A stretch of DNA of 64,000 bases from Pseudomonas sp. DTU12.3 (GCF_004124275.1 NZ_CP027218.1:1553501-1617500), one strand, 5' to 3'. Positions 16,382 through 27,772 are shown, counted from the stretch's first letter. The notes: generated from the letters alone by a model not told the origin. Program-made: numbers and translations.

Positions 16382-19084
16382 TCAAATACTGATGCGCGAC
16401 AGTTTGATATCGGGTTCCTGATTGACGCTCAGTTGCTCAACGATTGCATCCTGCAAGCGGCTGCACAGCAGCGGGTCGGACAGCGGCTGGTTGTGCGCGT
16501 CGGTAATGAAGAACACGTCTTCCACGCGCTCGCCCAAGGTCGCAATCTTGGCGTTCTGCAGCGACAGGTCGAATTCGAGAAAAATCCCGCCAATCCGTGC
16601 CAACAGGCCCGGCCGGTCCGGCGCGGTCAGCTCCAGCACGGTCACCGGACGCTGCGCGTCGTTGTGGATGGTCACCTGCGGCGCAAACGCAAAATGCTTG
16701 AGCTGGCGTGGCACCCGGCGCTGGATGATCGTCGGGTAGTCGTCCGGGTTACGCAGCGCTTCGGTCAAGCCGTCGCGGATCTGTTTGACCCGCGCCGGGT
16801 TGTCGCCGATGGATTCGCCTTCGTTGTCGAGCACGATGTAGGTGTCGAGGGTGAACTGGCTGCTCGAGGTGATGACCCGGGCGTCATGAATGTTCAGGTT
16901 GAGCTGATCCATCGCCGCCACGGTCACGGCGAAGAAGTCATGCTGGTCCGGTGCATAAATGAAGATCTGCGTGCCGCCCTCGAATTCGCGTTGGGTGGTT
17001 TCCTTGATCAATACCAGCGGCCCGCCATCGACCGGCTGCTGGAGGATCGCGTCGCTGTGCCAGGCCACGTCGCCCGCGGTGTGCCGCAGAAAATAGTCAT
17101 CGCCCAACTGCGCCCACAACTGCTCGACGTCGTCCGGGTCGGTACCGCCGCGCACCAGAATATCCAGTGCCGCGCTCTGGGTCTGACGGATCTGCTCTTC
17201 GCGATCCACCGGGTTTTCCAGGCCACGGCGCAAGGCGCGTTTGGTTTCGGTGTAGAGCTGGCGCAGCAGGCTGGCGCGCCATGAGTTCCACAGCGTCGGG
17301 TTGGTCGCGTTGATGTCGGCCACGGTCAGCACGTAGAGGTAGTCGAGACGGGTTTCATCGCCGACCGCCAGGGCGAAATCGTGAATCACTTGCGGATCGG
17401 ACAAGTCCTTGCGCTGTGCAGTGGTCGACATCACCAGGTGGTTCTGTACCAGCCAGACGATCAGGCGGCTGTCCCACACCGGCAGTTGATGGCGCTGGCA
17501 GAACGCCTCGGCATCGACCGCGCCAATCTCCGAGTGATCGCCGTGCCGACCCTTGCCGATGTCGTGGTACAGACCGGCCATGTAGATCAGTTCAGGCTTG
17601 GGCAGCTTGGCCATGAGCTTGGCGGCCAGCGGAAATTTTTCCGAGACCTGGGTGTACTGCAATTTGCGCAGGTGCTTGATCAGGTTCAGCGTGTGCGCAT
17701 CGACCGTATAGATGTGGAACAGGTCGTGCTGCATTTGCCCGACGATAAAGCCGAACTCCGGCAGATAACGCCCGAGAATCCCGTAACGGTTCATCCGGCG
17801 CAGGTTGCGGTGGATGCCGATCTTGCACTTGAACAGCTCGATGAACAGGCTGGTGTTGCGAATATCGTTACGGAAGTTGTCGTCGATCAGGTGACGATGC
17901 TCGCGCAGCAGACGAATCGTGTCGGCGCGCACGCCTTTGATATCTGGCTGCTGGGCCATCAGCACGAAGATTTCCAGCATGGCAAATGGCGTGCGACGGA
18001 ACACATTGTCGTTGCGCGCTTCGATGTAGCCGTCGTGCAGCTGGAAGCGCGAGTTGATCGGTTGCGGCGGCGCTTCGTCTTCCGGTGCGAGGATGACTTC
18101 CTCGAAGTGCTGGATAATCAGGTCGCTGAGCTGGGCAATGCTCATCACCACGCGGAAATACTGCTGCATGAAGTTTTCGACCGCCTGTTTGGCGTCGTCA
18201 CCTTCAAAACCGAGCAGGCCGGCGATGGCGCGTTGATGATCGAACAGCAGGCGATCTTCTGAGCGCCCGGCAAGCATGTGCAGGGCATAACGCACTTTCC
18301 AGAGGAATTCCTGGGAGGAGGCGAGCAGGGCGTTTTCGCTCTCGACCAAAAAGCCTTCGCCGGCGAGGGCGCGCAGATTCAGCGTGCCGTACTGACGTCG
18401 GGCCACCCAGAGGATCGTCTGAATATCCCGCAGTCCGCCTGGCGAGCCTTTGACGTTGGGTTCCAGGTTGTATTCGGTGTCGTTGTACTTGTGATGGCGG
18501 GCCTTCTGTTCGGCGCGCTTGGCCAGGAAAAACTCCTTGGCCGGCCACATGTGTGCGGTGCTGGTGACATCGAGCATGCGCTGGCGCAGACGCTCGGGGC
18601 CGCAAATGGTGCGGCTTTCCATCAGGTTGGTGACCACCGTCAGGTCGGCGCGGGCTTCTTCGGCGCATTCGTCGACCGAGCGCACGCTCTGGCCGACTTC
18701 CAGGCCGATGTCCCACAGCAGCGTCAGAAAGCGCTCGATCGAGTCGCGAAAAATTTCGTGATCGGCGCTGTCCAGCAGGATCAGCAGGTCGATGTCGGAA
18801 TAGGGGTGCAGCTCACCGCGACCATAACCGCCGACCGCGACCAGCGCGATGTCGGCGTCTTCGCTCCAGTTGAACTGGTCCCAGGCCTTTTGCAGGATAT
18901 TGTCGACGAACCAGGCACGGTCTTCGATCAGCCGACGGATGTCGCGGCCATTGCGAAAACGCGCGTCGAGCACTTCGCGAGCCTGGCGGATCGCCTTCTT
19001 GAACGCCGCGATAGGACTCGCTTTCAGGGCCAGTTCAGCCTGGAACTGGCCGCGGTCGAAGAGTTCGGGATCCACCTGCGGCAT
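16382..19084 (-). CDS. glnD: [protein-PII] uridylyltransferase / uridylyl-removing enzyme
   Basis: Nitrogen sensor of 900 residues that uridylylates PII (GlnB/GlnK) under nitrogen limitation and reverses this when glutamine is high. The nucleotidyltransferase motif [17 protein letters not shown] gives metal-binding Asp97 and Asp99. The HD hydrolase motif LYHDIGKG lies near residue 505. Two C-terminal ACT domains (about 700-780 and 810-890, with [12 protein letters not shown]) sense glutamine. Order map-glnD-dapC is the usual one. All active sites look intact. Confidence 0.95.
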   Translation of the reverse strand: MPQVDPELFDRGQFQAELALKASPIAAFKKAIRQAREVLDARFRNGRDIRRLIEDRAWFVDNILQKAWDQFNWSEDADIALVAVGGYGRGELHPYSDIDLLILLDSADHEIFRDSIERFLTLLWDIGLEVGQSVRSVDECAEEARADLTVVTNLMESRTICGPERLRQRMLDVTSTAHMWPAKEFFLAKRAEQKARHHKYNDTEYNLEPNVKGSPGGLRDIQTILWVARRQYGTLNLRALAGEGFLVESENALLASSQEFLWKVRYALHMLAGRSEDRLLFDHQRAIAGLLGFEGDDAKQAVENFMQQYFRVVMSIAQLSDLIIQHFEEVILAPEDEAPPQPINSRFQLHDGYIEARNDNVFRRTPFAMLEIFVLMAQQPDIKGVRADTIRLLREHRHLIDDNFRNDIRNTSLFIELFKCKIGIHRNLRRMNRYGILGRYLPEFGFIVGQMQHDLFHIYTVDAHTLNLIKHLRKLQYTQVSEKFPLAAKLMAKLPKPELIYMAGLYHDIGKGRHGDHSEIGAVDAEAFCQRHQLPVWDSRLIVWLVQNHLVMSTTAQRKDLSDPQVIHDFALAVGDETRLDYLYVLTVADINATNPTLWNSWRASLLRQLYTETKRALRRGLENPVDREEQIRQTQSAALDILVRGGTDPDDVEQLWAQLGDDYFLRHTAGDVAWHSDAILQQPVDGGPLVLIKETTQREFEGGTQIFIYAPDQHDFFAVTVAAMDQLNLNIHDARVITSSSQFTLDTYIVLDNEGESIGDNPARVKQIRDGLTEALRNPDDYPTIIQRRVPRQLKHFAFAPQVTIHNDAQRPVTVLELTAPDRPGLLARIGGIFLEFDLSLQNAKIATLGERVEDVFFITDAHNQPLSDPLLCSRLQDAIVEQLSVNQEPDIKLSRISI

Positions 19085-19125
19085 CGATTGGCTTTCCTTC
19101 TATAAGGCTGGGAGCGTTGTGTGGA

Positions 19126-19908
19126 TCAGGCCGAGATGCGCGCGATGGTGTCGTCGGCGCGCAGGGTGAAGATCTCGTAGCCGGTATCGGTCACCAGCAG
19201 GGTGTGTTCCCACTGTGCCGAGAGCTTGCGGTCCTTGGTGATCGCGGTCCAGCCGTCGCCCAATACTTTGGTGTCGGCCTTGCCCTGGTTGATCATCGGC
19301 TCGATGGTGAAGGTCATGCCGGCCTTCAGTTCCATGCCGGTGCCAGCGCGGCCGTAGTGCAAAATCTGCGGCTCTTCGTGGAAAACCTTGCCGATGCCGT
19401 GACCGCAGAACTCGCGGACCACCGAGAAACCGTTCTTTTCCGCGTGCTTCTGGATCACTTCGCCGATGTCGCCAAGGCGGCAGCCGGGTTTGACGATCTC
19501 GATCGCCTTGTACATGCATTCCTGAGTGATCTGCGACAGGCGCTCGGCCCACACCGGTACTTCGCCGACGTGGAACATGCGGCTGGTGTCGCCGTGGTAA
19601 CCGTCTTTGATCACGGTAACGTCGATGTTCAGGGTGTCGCCGTTTTTCAGCGGCTTGTCGTTCGGGATGCCGTGGCAGACCACATGGTTGATCGAAGTGC
19701 AGATCGACTTCGGGTAGCCCTTGTAGTTGAGCGGGGCAGGGATGGCTTGCTGCACGTTGACGATGTAGTCGTGGCAGATCTGGTTCAGCTCATCGGTGGT
19801 GATGCCCGGTTTGACGTGTTCGGCAATCATTTCCAGCACATCGGCGGCCAGTTTGCCGGCGACACGCATGCCAGCGATGTCCTCGGGGGTTTTGAGGTTG
19901 ACGGTCAT
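19126..19908 (-). CDS. map: type I methionine aminopeptidase
   Basis: Cytosolic dinuclear metalloenzyme of 260 residues that removes the initiator Met. The metal ligands appear in order: Asp in NIDVTVIKDGYHGDTSRMF (two), His in GHGIGKVFHEEP, Glu in FTIEPMIN and Glu in WEHTLLV. The start MTVNLKTPEDIAGMR agrees with the family length; upstream codons are promoter DNA. It is divergent from rpsB. Confidence 0.95.
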   Translation of the reverse strand: MTVNLKTPEDIAGMRVAGKLAADVLEMIAEHVKPGITTDELNQICHDYIVNVQQAIPAPLNYKGYPKSICTSINHVVCHGIPNDKPLKNGDTLNIDVTVIKDGYHGDTSRMFHVGEVPVWAERLSQITQECMYKAIEIVKPGCRLGDIGEVIQKHAEKNGFSVVREFCGHGIGKVFHEEPQILHYGRAGTGMELKAGMTFTIEPMINQGKADTKVLGDGWTAITKDRKLSAQWEHTLLVTDTGYEIFTLRADDTIARISA

Positions 19909-20142
19909 ACAGGCTCTCTCTGCGCTCGGCGGCGCTTGCTGATACGAATAGGGTGGCAGGTGTGCGTTTTGCGACCCTGAAAAACGCGATTCTAACAGAC
20001 GCACGGCGCAATTCAGTGCCTGCGTGCATCGCTTCTCTCTATACAATGGTGCGTTCGGGGCCGATTCCAAGGGGGCTGCGCCCATGTCCTTGGTGCGAAT
20101 ACAGATTTCGGGTTCCGTTTCTGCGCACCCTGTGGTATAAAA
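19909..20142. promoter_or_regulatory. divergent map/rpsB promoter region
   Basis: This gene-free stretch separates map (minus) from rpsB (plus). Near its right end lies TATAAA (20136-20141) with a poor -35 (TTCCGT, 20113-20118) for rpsB. No clear map promoter stands out. Confidence 0.45.
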
Positions 20143-20281
20143 TGCGCCGCTTTCCGGGGATACCCCGAAAGGCTTAAATCCACACACGTGTCGACACGAT
20201 GACCTGGGTGCTTTTGGCTTTATGCCACTGGTTGGTCATTGGGATACGTGGAGGCCAAACCCGACTTATTAAGGAACTATC
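20143..20281 (+). promoter_or_regulatory. rpsB leader RNA (S2 autoregulatory leader, t44-like)
   Basis: About 140 bases of transcribed leader. It begins with a strong hairpin (CTTTCCGGGGATACCCCGAA, closing with AG), then further imperfect stems around 20190-20260 before the AAGGA ribosome site. In gamma-proteobacteria ribosomal protein S2 represses its own operon through a structured leader (the E. coli t44 region). Position and structure fit; I could not score it against a covariance model. Confidence 0.5.
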
Positions 20282-21019
20282 ATGTCCCAAGTCAATATGC
20301 GCGATATGCTGAAGGCCGGTGTGCACTTCGGTCACCAAACCCGTTACTGGAATCCGAAAATGGGTAAGTACATTTTCGGCGCGCGTAACAAGATTCACAT
20401 CATCAACCTTGAAAAAACCCTGCCAATGTTCAACGAAGCTCTGACTTTCGTAGAGCGTCTGGCCCAGGGCAAAAACAAGATTCTGTTCGTCGGCACCAAG
20501 CGTTCCGCTGGCAAGATCGTTGCTGAAGAAGCAGCACGTTGCGGTTCGCCGTACGTCGATCACCGCTGGTTGGGCGGCATGCTGACCAACTTCAAAACCA
20601 TTCGTGCTTCCATCAAGCGTCTGCGTGACCTTGAAGTTCAAGCCGAAGACGGTACTTTCGCCAAGCTGACCAAGAAAGAAGCGCTGATGCGCACTCGTGA
20701 TCTTGAGAAGCTGGATCGTTCGCTGGGCGGCATCAAGGATATGGGCGGTCTGCCAGACGCACTGTTCGTGATCGACGTTGACCACGAGCGCATCGCGATC
20801 ACCGAAGCCAACAAGCTGGGCATCCCGGTAATCGGCGTTGTCGATACCAACAGCAGCCCGGAAGGCGTTGACTACATCATCCCAGGCAACGATGACGCAA
20901 TCCGCGCTATCCAGCTGTACATGGGTTCGATGGCTGACGCAGTTATCCGTGGTCGCAACAATGTTGCCGGCGGCACTGTAGAATTCGCAGCTGAAGAAAC
21001 TCAGGCTGCAGCTGAGTAA
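20282..21019 (+). CDS. rpsB: 30S ribosomal protein S2
   Basis: Protein S2 of 245 residues, beginning [20 protein letters not shown]. The family signatures [20 protein letters not shown] and [20 protein letters not shown] are intact. Ribosome site AAGGA at 20271-20275. Followed by tsf, with an intrinsic terminator or attenuator between them. Confidence 0.98.
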   Translation: MSQVNMRDMLKAGVHFGHQTRYWNPKMGKYIFGARNKIHIINLEKTLPMFNEALTFVERLAQGKNKILFVGTKRSAGKIVAEEAARCGSPYVDHRWLGGMLTNFKTIRASIKRLRDLEVQAEDGTFAKLTKKEALMRTRDLEKLDRSLGGIKDMGGLPDALFVIDVDHERIAITEANKLGIPVIGVVDTNSSPEGVDYIIPGNDDAIRAIQLYMGSMADAVIRGRNNVAGGTVEFAAEETQAAAE

Positions 21020-21046
21020 TTAACGCCCTGGCGTTGACTCAGTAAG

Positions 21047-21073
21047 CAAAAAGGGGGCTTGGCCCCCTTTTTG
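21047..21073 (+). terminator. terminator/attenuator between rpsB and tsf
   Basis: AAAAAGGGGGC - TTG - GCCCCCTTTTT: a GC stem with a T-run, 27 bases after rpsB. Because tsf follows on the same strand, partial termination probably sets the S2 to EF-Ts ratio. Confidence 0.85.
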
Positions 21074-21211
21074 CCACCTCGAAAACCATTTGTCGGCGGC
21101 GCAGCTACAGCTTCTGTAACGTGCAGCAGCTACAAGGTGGGGTTCGGGACGAATTGAACGCCCGTTCGATCGGGTGGAATGGTTGAAAACCTATCCAAGA
21201 GGAATTTGAAA

Positions 21212-22075
21212 ATGGCAGCAATTACTGCAGCGTTGGTTAAAGAACTGCGCGAGCGTACCGGCGAAGGCATGATGGATTGCAAGAAAGCCCTGGAAAAGGC
21301 TGACGGCGACATCGAAAAAGCCATTGATGACATGCGTGCTTCGGGCGCAATCAAGGCTGCCAAAAAAGCTGGCAACGTTGCCGCTGAAGGCGCCATCGCT
21401 CTGAAAGAAGACGGCAAATCTGCTGTTCTGCTGGAAGTGAACTCGCAGACCGACTTCCTGGCTCTGCAGGACGACTTCAAGGCATTCGTTGCTGAAAGCA
21501 TCGAAAAAGCCTTCGCTGACAAGCTGACTGATGTTGCTCCACTGATCGAAGCTCAAGAAGCTGCTCGCCTGGTACTGGTCGGCAAGGTTGGCGAAAACGT
21601 CAACATCCGTCGTCTGGTTCGCGTAGAAGGCGACGTTGTTGGTGGCTACCTGCACGGCAACAAGATCGGTGTTGCAGTTGTTCTGAAAGGCGGCAACGTT
21701 GAACTGGCCAAAGACATCGCTATGCACGTAGCGGCCAGCAACCCTGAGTTCCTGCTGCCATCGGAAGTTTCGGCTGAAGCTATCGAGCGCGAAAAAGCTG
21801 TGTTCCTGCAGCTGAACGAAGAAAAAATCAAAGGCAAGCCAGAAAACATTGTTGAAAATATGGTCAAAGGCCGTATCAGCAAGTTCCTGGCTGAAGCAAG
21901 CCTGGTTGAGCAGGCGTTCGTCAAGAACCCTGAAATCAAGGTTGGCGAACTGGCCAAGAAAGCCGGTGCTGAAATCGTTTCCTTCACCTACTTCAAAGTA
22001 GGCGAAGGCATCGAGAAGCCGGTCGACAACTTCGCTGAAGAAGTTGCTGCCCAGCTGGCTGCCGCCAAGCAATAA
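21212..22075 (+). CDS. tsf: elongation factor Ts
   Basis: Guanine-nucleotide exchange factor for EF-Tu, 287 residues. The N-terminal UBA-like module carries LRERTGEGMMDCKKAL, and the core has VNSQTDFLALQDDFKAF. The start MAAITAALVK (ATG 21212) follows AGAGGAA; eleven upstream in-frame codons are excluded. Confidence 0.97.
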   Translation: MAAITAALVKELRERTGEGMMDCKKALEKADGDIEKAIDDMRASGAIKAAKKAGNVAAEGAIALKEDGKSAVLLEVNSQTDFLALQDDFKAFVAESIEKAFADKLTDVAPLIEAQEAARLVLVGKVGENVNIRRLVRVEGDVVGGYLHGNKIGVAVVLKGGNVELAKDIAMHVAASNPEFLLPSEVSAEAIEREKAVFLQLNEEKIKGKPENIVENMVKGRISKFLAEASLVEQAFVKNPEIKVGELAKKAGAEIVSFTYFKVGEGIEKPVDNFAEEVAAQLAAAKQ

Positions 22076-22098
22076 GACGGTTTTTCAACTGTCGCCCG

Positions 22099-22135
22099 AA
22101 AGAGGCTGCCCGCTTACGCGCGCAGCCTCTTTTCA
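22099..22135 (+). terminator. intrinsic terminator after tsf
   Basis: AAAGAGGCTGC pairs with GCAGCCTCTTT across an 11-12 base loop, then TT. A 150-base gap without a gene follows before pyrH; I see no clear promoter in it. Confidence 0.75.
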
Positions 22136-22284
22136 GATGGGGTTGCCAATTTTTTATTGGTTTCCACTTGGAACTGACTTACAAAGCCATGTTCCGATGG
22201 CGCTGAAGCAGCGCCAAGCTAGAGTGAACGCCAGCTGTAAACAGCTCGCAAAGAATTTTAAATACGCCGCAGGAGAGATTCGCA

Positions 22285-23028
22285 ATGGCTCAGCAGGGCA
22301 GTGGTTATCAGGCTCGCTATAAACGCATTCTACTCAAGCTTAGCGGCGAGGCCCTGATGGGCTCGGAAGAGTTCGGGATTGATCCAAAGGTATTGGATCG
22401 CATGGCGCTGGAAGTCGGCCAACTGGTCGGCATCGGCGTTCAGGTCGGTCTGGTGATCGGCGGCGGCAACCTGTTCCGTGGCGAAGCCTTGAGCAAAGCC
22501 GGTATGGATCGGGTTACGGGCGACCACATGGGCATGCTGGCCACTGTGATGAACGCCCTGGCCATGCGCGACGCGCTGGAACGTGCCAATATCTCGGCCA
22601 TCGTCATGTCGGCGATTTCCATGGTCGGCGTGACCGATCACTACGATCGCCGCAAAGCCATGCGCCACCTGAACTCCAAGGACGTGGTGATTTTCGCGGC
22701 CGGTACCGGTAATCCGTTCTTCACCACGGATTCGGCAGCCTGCCTGCGTGCAATCGAAATCGATGCCGATGTCGTGCTCAAAGCGACCAAGGTCGATGGC
22801 GTCTACACCGCTGACCCGTTCAAAGATCCGCATGCCGAGAAGTTCGATCATCTGACTTATGATGAAGTACTGGATCGCAAGCTGGGTGTAATGGACCTGA
22901 CAGCTATCTGCCTGTGCCGCGACCACAAGATGCCGCTGCGCGTATTCAACATGAACAAGCCTGGTGCCCTGCTGAACATCGTCCATGGCGGCGCTGAAGG
23001 CACCCTGATCGAGGAAGGTCAACAATGA
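22285..23028 (+). CDS. pyrH: UMP kinase
   Basis: Hexameric bacterial UMP kinase of 247 residues, amino-acid-kinase fold, making UDP. Visible motifs are [20 protein letters not shown] and [20 protein letters not shown]. The stop overlaps the frr start (ATGA). Confidence 0.97.
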   Translation: MAQQGSGYQARYKRILLKLSGEALMGSEEFGIDPKVLDRMALEVGQLVGIGVQVGLVIGGGNLFRGEALSKAGMDRVTGDHMGMLATVMNALAMRDALERANISAIVMSAISMVGVTDHYDRRKAMRHLNSKDVVIFAAGTGNPFFTTDSAACLRAIEIDADVVLKATKVDGVYTADPFKDPHAEKFDHLTYDEVLDRKLGVMDLTAICLCRDHKMPLRVFNMNKPGALLNIVHGGAEGTLIEEGQQ

Positions 23029-23582
23029 TCAACGAAATCAAAAAAGACGCTCAAGAGCGCATGCAAAAATCCCTGGACTCTCTGGCCCATGCATTCGGCC
23101 AGATTCGTACCGGCAAGGCTCACCCAAGCATCCTGGGCAGCGTGATGGTGCCGTACTACGGCGCAGACACCTCCATCACCCAAGTGGCCAACATCACTGT
23201 AAAAGACTCGCGCACCCTGCAAGTCGTGGCTTTCGAGCGCAACATGCTCGCGGCGGTCGACAAGGCAATCCAGAGCGCTGGCCTGAACCTCAATCCGACC
23301 AACCTGGGCGAATTGCTGCTGATCTCCATGCCTGCCCTGACTGAGGAAACCCGCAAGGGCTTCACCAAGCAGGCGCGCAGTGCTGCTGAAGACGCTCGTG
23401 TTGCCGTGCGCAATATTCGTCGTGATGCCCTGGGCGAGCTGAAGAAGCTGGTTAAGGACAAAGAAATCAGCGAAGACGAAGAGCGTCGTGCTGCTGCCGA
23501 TATCCAGAAACTGACCGACAAGGCAGAGGCTGATATCGACACGGCTACCAAGCAAAAAGAAGCGGATCTGATGGCCGTTTAA
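23025..23582 (+). CDS. frr: ribosome recycling factor
   Basis: Protein of 185 residues that splits post-termination ribosomes with EF-G. It begins [20 protein letters not shown] and shows LRTGKAHP-like [13 protein letters not shown] and the [14 protein letters not shown] helix. The four-base overlap with pyrH suggests coupling. Confidence 0.97.
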   Translation: MINEIKKDAQERMQKSLDSLAHAFGQIRTGKAHPSILGSVMVPYYGADTSITQVANITVKDSRTLQVVAFERNMLAAVDKAIQSAGLNLNPTNLGELLLISMPALTEETRKGFTKQARSAAEDARVAVRNIRRDALGELKKLVKDKEISEDEERRAAADIQKLTDKAEADIDTATKQKEADLMAV

Positions 23583-23596
23583 GGGTCGAGTTTTTA

Positions 23597-24352
23597 ATGG
23601 ACAAGACCAAGCAGACTGCGCCGTCCGCGGTGCCGCGCCATGTCGCGATCATCATGGATGGTAACAATCGCTGGGCTAAAAAACGCTTTATGCCAGGTGT
23701 CGCCGGGCATAAAGCGGGCGTGGATGCCGTGCGTGCGGTAATTGAGGTCTGCGCTGAGGCCAAGGTCGAAGTGCTGACCCTGTTCGCCTTTTCCAGTGAA
23801 AACTGGCAGCGCCCGGCCGATGAGGTCAGCGCCTTGATGGATCTGTTCTTCAAGGCGTTGCGTCGTGAGGCCAAGCGCCTCAACGACAACAACATCAGCC
23901 TGCGCATCATCGGTGATCGCTCGCGCTTCCATCCTGAGCTTCAGGCAGCGATGCGCGAAGCTGAAGCGATGACCGTCGGTGCCAATCGCTTTGTCCTGCA
24001 GATCGCTGCCAATTACGGCGGTCAGTGGGATATTGCCCAGGCTGCGCAGCGCCTGGCGCGCGAAGTTCAGGCCGGGCATCTGCGTCCGGAGGACATCACG
24101 CCGGACCTGTTGCAAACCTGTCTGGCGACCGGTGACCTGCCGCTGCCTGACCTGTGCATTCGCACGGGCGGCGAGCATCGCATCAGCAACTTCCTGCTGT
24201 GGCAACTGGCTTACGCCGAGTTGTACTTCTCCGACCTGTTCTGGCCGGACTTCAAACACGATGCCATGCGCAATGCGCTGGCCGATTACGCTTCGCGTCA
24301 ACGTCGCTTCGGTAAAACGAGCGAGCAGATCGAAGCTGGAGCCCGGGTTTAA
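23597..24352 (+). CDS. uppS: undecaprenyl diphosphate synthase
   Basis: cis-prenyltransferase of 251 residues that makes the C55 carrier for peptidoglycan and O-antigen. Catalytic Asp21 lies in IIMDGNNRWAKKR. The C-terminal block RTGGEHRISNFLLWQLAYAE is intact. Its TAA overlaps the cdsA ATG (TAATG). Confidence 0.96.
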   Translation: MDKTKQTAPSAVPRHVAIIMDGNNRWAKKRFMPGVAGHKAGVDAVRAVIEVCAEAKVEVLTLFAFSSENWQRPADEVSALMDLFFKALRREAKRLNDNNISLRIIGDRSRFHPELQAAMREAEAMTVGANRFVLQIAANYGGQWDIAQAAQRLAREVQAGHLRPEDITPDLLQTCLATGDLPLPDLCIRTGGEHRISNFLLWQLAYAELYFSDLFWPDFKHDAMRNALADYASRQRRFGKTSEQIEAGARV

Positions 24353-25158
24353 TGCTTAAACAACGAATCATTACTGCACTGATCCTGCTGCCGATCGCCT
24401 TGTGCGGGTTTTTCCTGCTCGAAGGCTCGGGCTTTGCGCTGTTCATCGGTCTGGTCGTGAGTCTGGGTGCCTGGGAATGGGCACGCCTGGCAGGTTTTAC
24501 CGCGCAAACCTTCCGTGTCGGCTTTGCCGCCGTGGTCGCCCTCATGCTGTTCGTCATGTACATCCTGCCCGGCCTTGCGCCATGGGTGTTGGGTGCGTCC
24601 GTGTTGTGGTGGGCGGTGGCGACCTGGCTGGTGCTGACCTATCCGCGCTCGAGTGAGCACTGGTCCAGTGCCGCGACCAAACTGGTCATTGGTCTGTTGA
24701 TTCTGCTGCCGGCCTGGCAAGGTCTGGTGCAGATCAAGCAGTACCCGCTGGGTAACTGGCTGATCATGGCGGTGATGGTGCTGGTCTGGGGCGCGGACAT
24801 CGGTGCGTACTTTTCCGGCCGGGCCTTCGGCAAGCGCAAGCTGGCGCCACACGTCAGTCCCGGTAAAAGCTGGGAAGGTGTCTATGGTGGCCTCGCTCTG
24901 AGTCTGGTGATTACCGCGATTGTCGGCCTGGTGCGCGACTGGACGGTGGCCGAGTTGCTCAAGGGGCTGATCGGCGCTGCACTGATCGTGTTCATTTCGG
25001 TGGTGGGCGACCTCACTGAAAGCATGTTCAAGCGTCAGTCCGGCATCAAGGACAGCAGTAACCTGCTGCCCGGCCATGGCGGCGTGCTCGATCGTATCGA
25101 CAGCCTGACGGCGGCCATTCCGGTATTCGCAGTATTGCTGTGGATGGCTGCACCTTGA
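24352..25158 (+). CDS. cdsA: phosphatidate cytidylyltransferase
   Basis: Polytopic inner-membrane enzyme of 268 residues making CDP-diacylglycerol. The signature near the C-terminus reads [20 protein letters not shown] followed by [14 protein letters not shown]. About eight hydrophobic helices precede and surround it. Confidence 0.95.
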   Translation: MLKQRIITALILLPIALCGFFLLEGSGFALFIGLVVSLGAWEWARLAGFTAQTFRVGFAAVVALMLFVMYILPGLAPWVLGASVLWWAVATWLVLTYPRSSEHWSSAATKLVIGLLILLPAWQGLVQIKQYPLGNWLIMAVMVLVWGADIGAYFSGRAFGKRKLAPHVSPGKSWEGVYGGLALSLVITAIVGLVRDWTVAELLKGLIGAALIVFISVVGDLTESMFKRQSGIKDSSNLLPGHGGVLDRIDSLTAAIPVFAVLLWMAAP

Positions 25159-26345
25159 GCCGCCCACAGCAGATCACTGTTCTGGGGGCAACCGGCTCGA
25201 TCGGCTTGAGCACCCTTGATGTCATCGCGCGTCACCCTGAGCGTTATCAGGTTTTTGCGCTGAGCGGGTTCACGCGACTGAGTGAGTTGTTCGCCTTGTG
25301 CCTGCGTCATGTGCCGCAGTACGCGGTGGTCCCGCAAGCAGAAGCGGCGCGCAGCCTGCAGGATGACTTGCGGGCGGCCGGGTTGCCGACCCGCGTGCTG
25401 GTCGGGGAAGAGGGCTTGTGTCAGGTCGCGGCGGCCCCTGAGGTCGATGCGGTCATGGCGGCCATCGTCGGTGCCGCTGGTTTGCGTCCAACGCTGGCAG
25501 CGGTCGAGGCGGGCAAGAAGATTCTTCTCGCCAACAAGGAAGCGCTGGTGATGTCTGGCGCCTTGTTCATGCAGGCCGTGCGTAAAAGCGGTTCGGTGCT
25601 GCTGCCGATCGATAGCGAGCACAACGCGATTTTCCAGTGCATGCCGCAGGATTTTGCGCGCGGATTGAGTTCGGTAGGTGTGCGGCGGATTTTGCTGACA
25701 GCTTCCGGCGGCCCTTTCCGGCAGACGCCGATGGCCGAGCTGGAACATGTTTCACCTGATCAGGCCTGCGCGCATCCGAACTGGTCCATGGGGCGCAAGA
25801 TCTCCGTGGATTCGGCGAGCATGATGAACAAAGGGCTTGAGCTGATCGAGGCCTGCTGGTTGTTCGATGCCAAGCCTGCGCAGGTCGAAGTGGTGATTCA
25901 CCCGCAGAGCGTGATTCATTCGCTGGTCGATTACGTGGACGGTTCGGTGTTGGCGCAATTGGGTAACCCCGATATGCGCACACCGATTGCCAATGCTCTG
26001 GCGTGGCCGGAGCGCATCGACTCCGGTGTTGCGCCGCTGGATCTGTTTGCGATTGCCCGGCTGGATTTCGAAGCGCCGGATGAAGAGCGCTTTCCGTGTC
26101 TGCGTCTGGCTCGTCAAGCTGCTGAAGCAGGCGACAGCGCACCGGCCATGTTGAATGCGGCCAACGAAGTCGCTGTGGCAGCGTTTCTCGACGGACGGGT
26201 TCGTTACCCGGAAATCGCGAGTATCATCGAGGAAGTCTTGAATCTCGAGCCGGTGGTTGCACTGGATGATCTCGATGCGGTGTTCACGGCGGACGCGAAA
26301 GCGCGAGTGCTGGCTGAACAGTGGTTGAGTCGTCACGGCCGATAA
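25155..26345 (+). CDS. dxr: 1-deoxy-D-xylulose 5-phosphate reductoisomerase
   Basis: Second enzyme of the MEP isoprenoid pathway. The NADPH site [13 protein letters not shown], the [10 protein letters not shown] block and SEHNAIFQ are intact. I chose the TTG at 25155-25157 (overlapping the cdsA TGA), which gives 396 residues beginning [10 protein letters not shown], the length seen in P. aeruginosa. The ATG at 25140 (401 residues) is the alternative, and neither has a strong ribosome site. ispD and ispF of the same pathway lie elsewhere in this window. Confidence 0.93.
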   Translation: MSRPQQITVLGATGSIGLSTLDVIARHPERYQVFALSGFTRLSELFALCLRHVPQYAVVPQAEAARSLQDDLRAAGLPTRVLVGEEGLCQVAAAPEVDAVMAAIVGAAGLRPTLAAVEAGKKILLANKEALVMSGALFMQAVRKSGSVLLPIDSEHNAIFQCMPQDFARGLSSVGVRRILLTASGGPFRQTPMAELEHVSPDQACAHPNWSMGRKISVDSASMMNKGLELIEACWLFDAKPAQVEVVIHPQSVIHSLVDYVDGSVLAQLGNPDMRTPIANALAWPERIDSGVAPLDLFAIARLDFEAPDEERFPCLRLARQAAEAGDSAPAMLNAANEVAVAAFLDGRVRYPEIASIIEEVLNLEPVVALDDLDAVFTADAKARVLAEQWLSRHGR

Positions 26346-26399
26346 GTTTTGCAACACAATGGCTACACGCGGTACTGAACAGGATTGCGGAGAAAGTAG

Positions 26400-27752
26400 A
26401 TGAGCGCGCTCTATATGATTGCCGGCACCCTGATCGCCTTGGGAGTGCTGGTCACTTTTCACGAATTCGGCCACTTCTGGGTCGCGCGTCGCTGTGGCGT
26501 CAAGGTTCTGCGTTTTTCCGTAGGCTTCGGCATGCCGCTGCTACGCTGGCGCGACAAGCAAGGCACCGAGTTCGTCGTTGCCGCGATCCCGTTGGGCGGC
26601 TACGTCAAGATGCTCGATGAGCGCGAAGGCGAAGTGCCGGTCGATCAGCTGGATCAGTCGTTCAATCGCAAGTCGGTACGTCAGCGTATCGCCATTGTTG
26701 CCGCAGGTCCCATCGCCAACTTTCTGTTGGCCCTGGTGTTCTTCTGGGTGCTGGCCATGCTCGGCAGCGAGCAGATCCGCCCGGTCATCGGAGCAGTCGA
26801 GTCCGGCAGCATCGCCGCCAAGGCCGGTCTGACTTCCGGCCAGGAAATCGTCGCCATCGATGGTGAGCCGACTACCGGTTGGGCCGCCGTGAATTTGCAG
26901 CTGGTGCGCCGGCTGGGCGAGAGCGGCTCGCTGCAACTGGTCGTGCGTGAACAAGGTTCCACCGCAGATTCGCCGCGCGAGCTGGCGCTGGATCACTGGC
27001 TCAAAGGTGCCGATGAGCCGGATCCGATTCGCTCGCTGGGGATTCGGCCGTGGCGTCCGGCCCTGCCGCCGGTACTTGCCGAACTTGATCCGAAAGGCCC
27101 GGCGCAAGCGGCCGGTCTGAAAACCGGTGATCGCCTGCTCGCCCTTGATGGTCAGGCGCTGAATGACTGGCAGCAGGTGGTCGATACCGTTCGTACGCGT
27201 CCTGATACCAAAATCATGCTGCGCATCGAGCGCGACGGTGCTCAAATCGACGTCCCGGTAACCCTGGCGGCGCGCGGTGAAAGCAAGTCGCCAAGCGGAT
27301 ATCTGGGCGCCGGTGTAAAAGCTGTCGACTGGCCACCGGAGATGATCCGCGAGGTCAGTTACGGGCCTTTGGCCGCGATTGGCGAGGGTGCCCGTCGCAC
27401 TTGGACCATGAGCATCCTGACGCTGGATTCACTGAAGAAAATGCTCTTCGGCGAGCTCTCGGTAAAAAACTTGAGTGGACCGATAACCATTGCTAAAGTG
27501 GCGGGCGCTTCTGCCCAGTCGGGCGTCGCTGATTTCCTGAATTTCCTTGCTTATCTGAGTATTAGCCTGGGCGTTCTGAATTTGCTGCCCATTCCTGTAC
27601 TGGATGGGGGGCATTTGTTGTTTTATCTGATCGAGTGGGCGCGTGGTCGTCCCTTGTCGGATCGGGTGCAAGGTTGGGGGATACAGATCGGTATCAGTTT
27701 GGTGGTCGGGGTGATGTTGCTTGCTCTGGTCAACGATCTGGGTCGACTGTAA
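26400..27752 (+). CDS. rseP: site-2 protease RseP
   Basis: Intramembrane zinc protease of 450 residues (MucP in P. aeruginosa) that cleaves the anti-sigma factor MucA/RseA. The catalytic HEFGH (His21, Glu22, His25) lies in the first helix. Two PDZ domains follow in the periplasmic loop (about 115-185 and 215-300), and the second metal motif is NLLPIPVLDGGHL near residue 395. Confidence 0.96.
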   Translation: MSALYMIAGTLIALGVLVTFHEFGHFWVARRCGVKVLRFSVGFGMPLLRWRDKQGTEFVVAAIPLGGYVKMLDEREGEVPVDQLDQSFNRKSVRQRIAIVAAGPIANFLLALVFFWVLAMLGSEQIRPVIGAVESGSIAAKAGLTSGQEIVAIDGEPTTGWAAVNLQLVRRLGESGSLQLVVREQGSTADSPRELALDHWLKGADEPDPIRSLGIRPWRPALPPVLAELDPKGPAQAAGLKTGDRLLALDGQALNDWQQVVDTVRTRPDTKIMLRIERDGAQIDVPVTLAARGESKSPSGYLGAGVKAVDWPPEMIREVSYGPLAAIGEGARRTWTMSILTLDSLKKMLFGELSVKNLSGPITIAKVAGASAQSGVADFLNFLAYLSISLGVLNLLPIPVLDGGHLLFYLIEWARGRPLSDRVQGWGIQIGISLVVGVMLLALVNDLGRL

Positions 27753-27772
27753 CGCTTCGCTGAATTGCGAAT

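Noticed and set aside
16382..19084. Possible frameshift in glnD
   Set aside because: The reading frame is complete at 900 residues with all four domains present.
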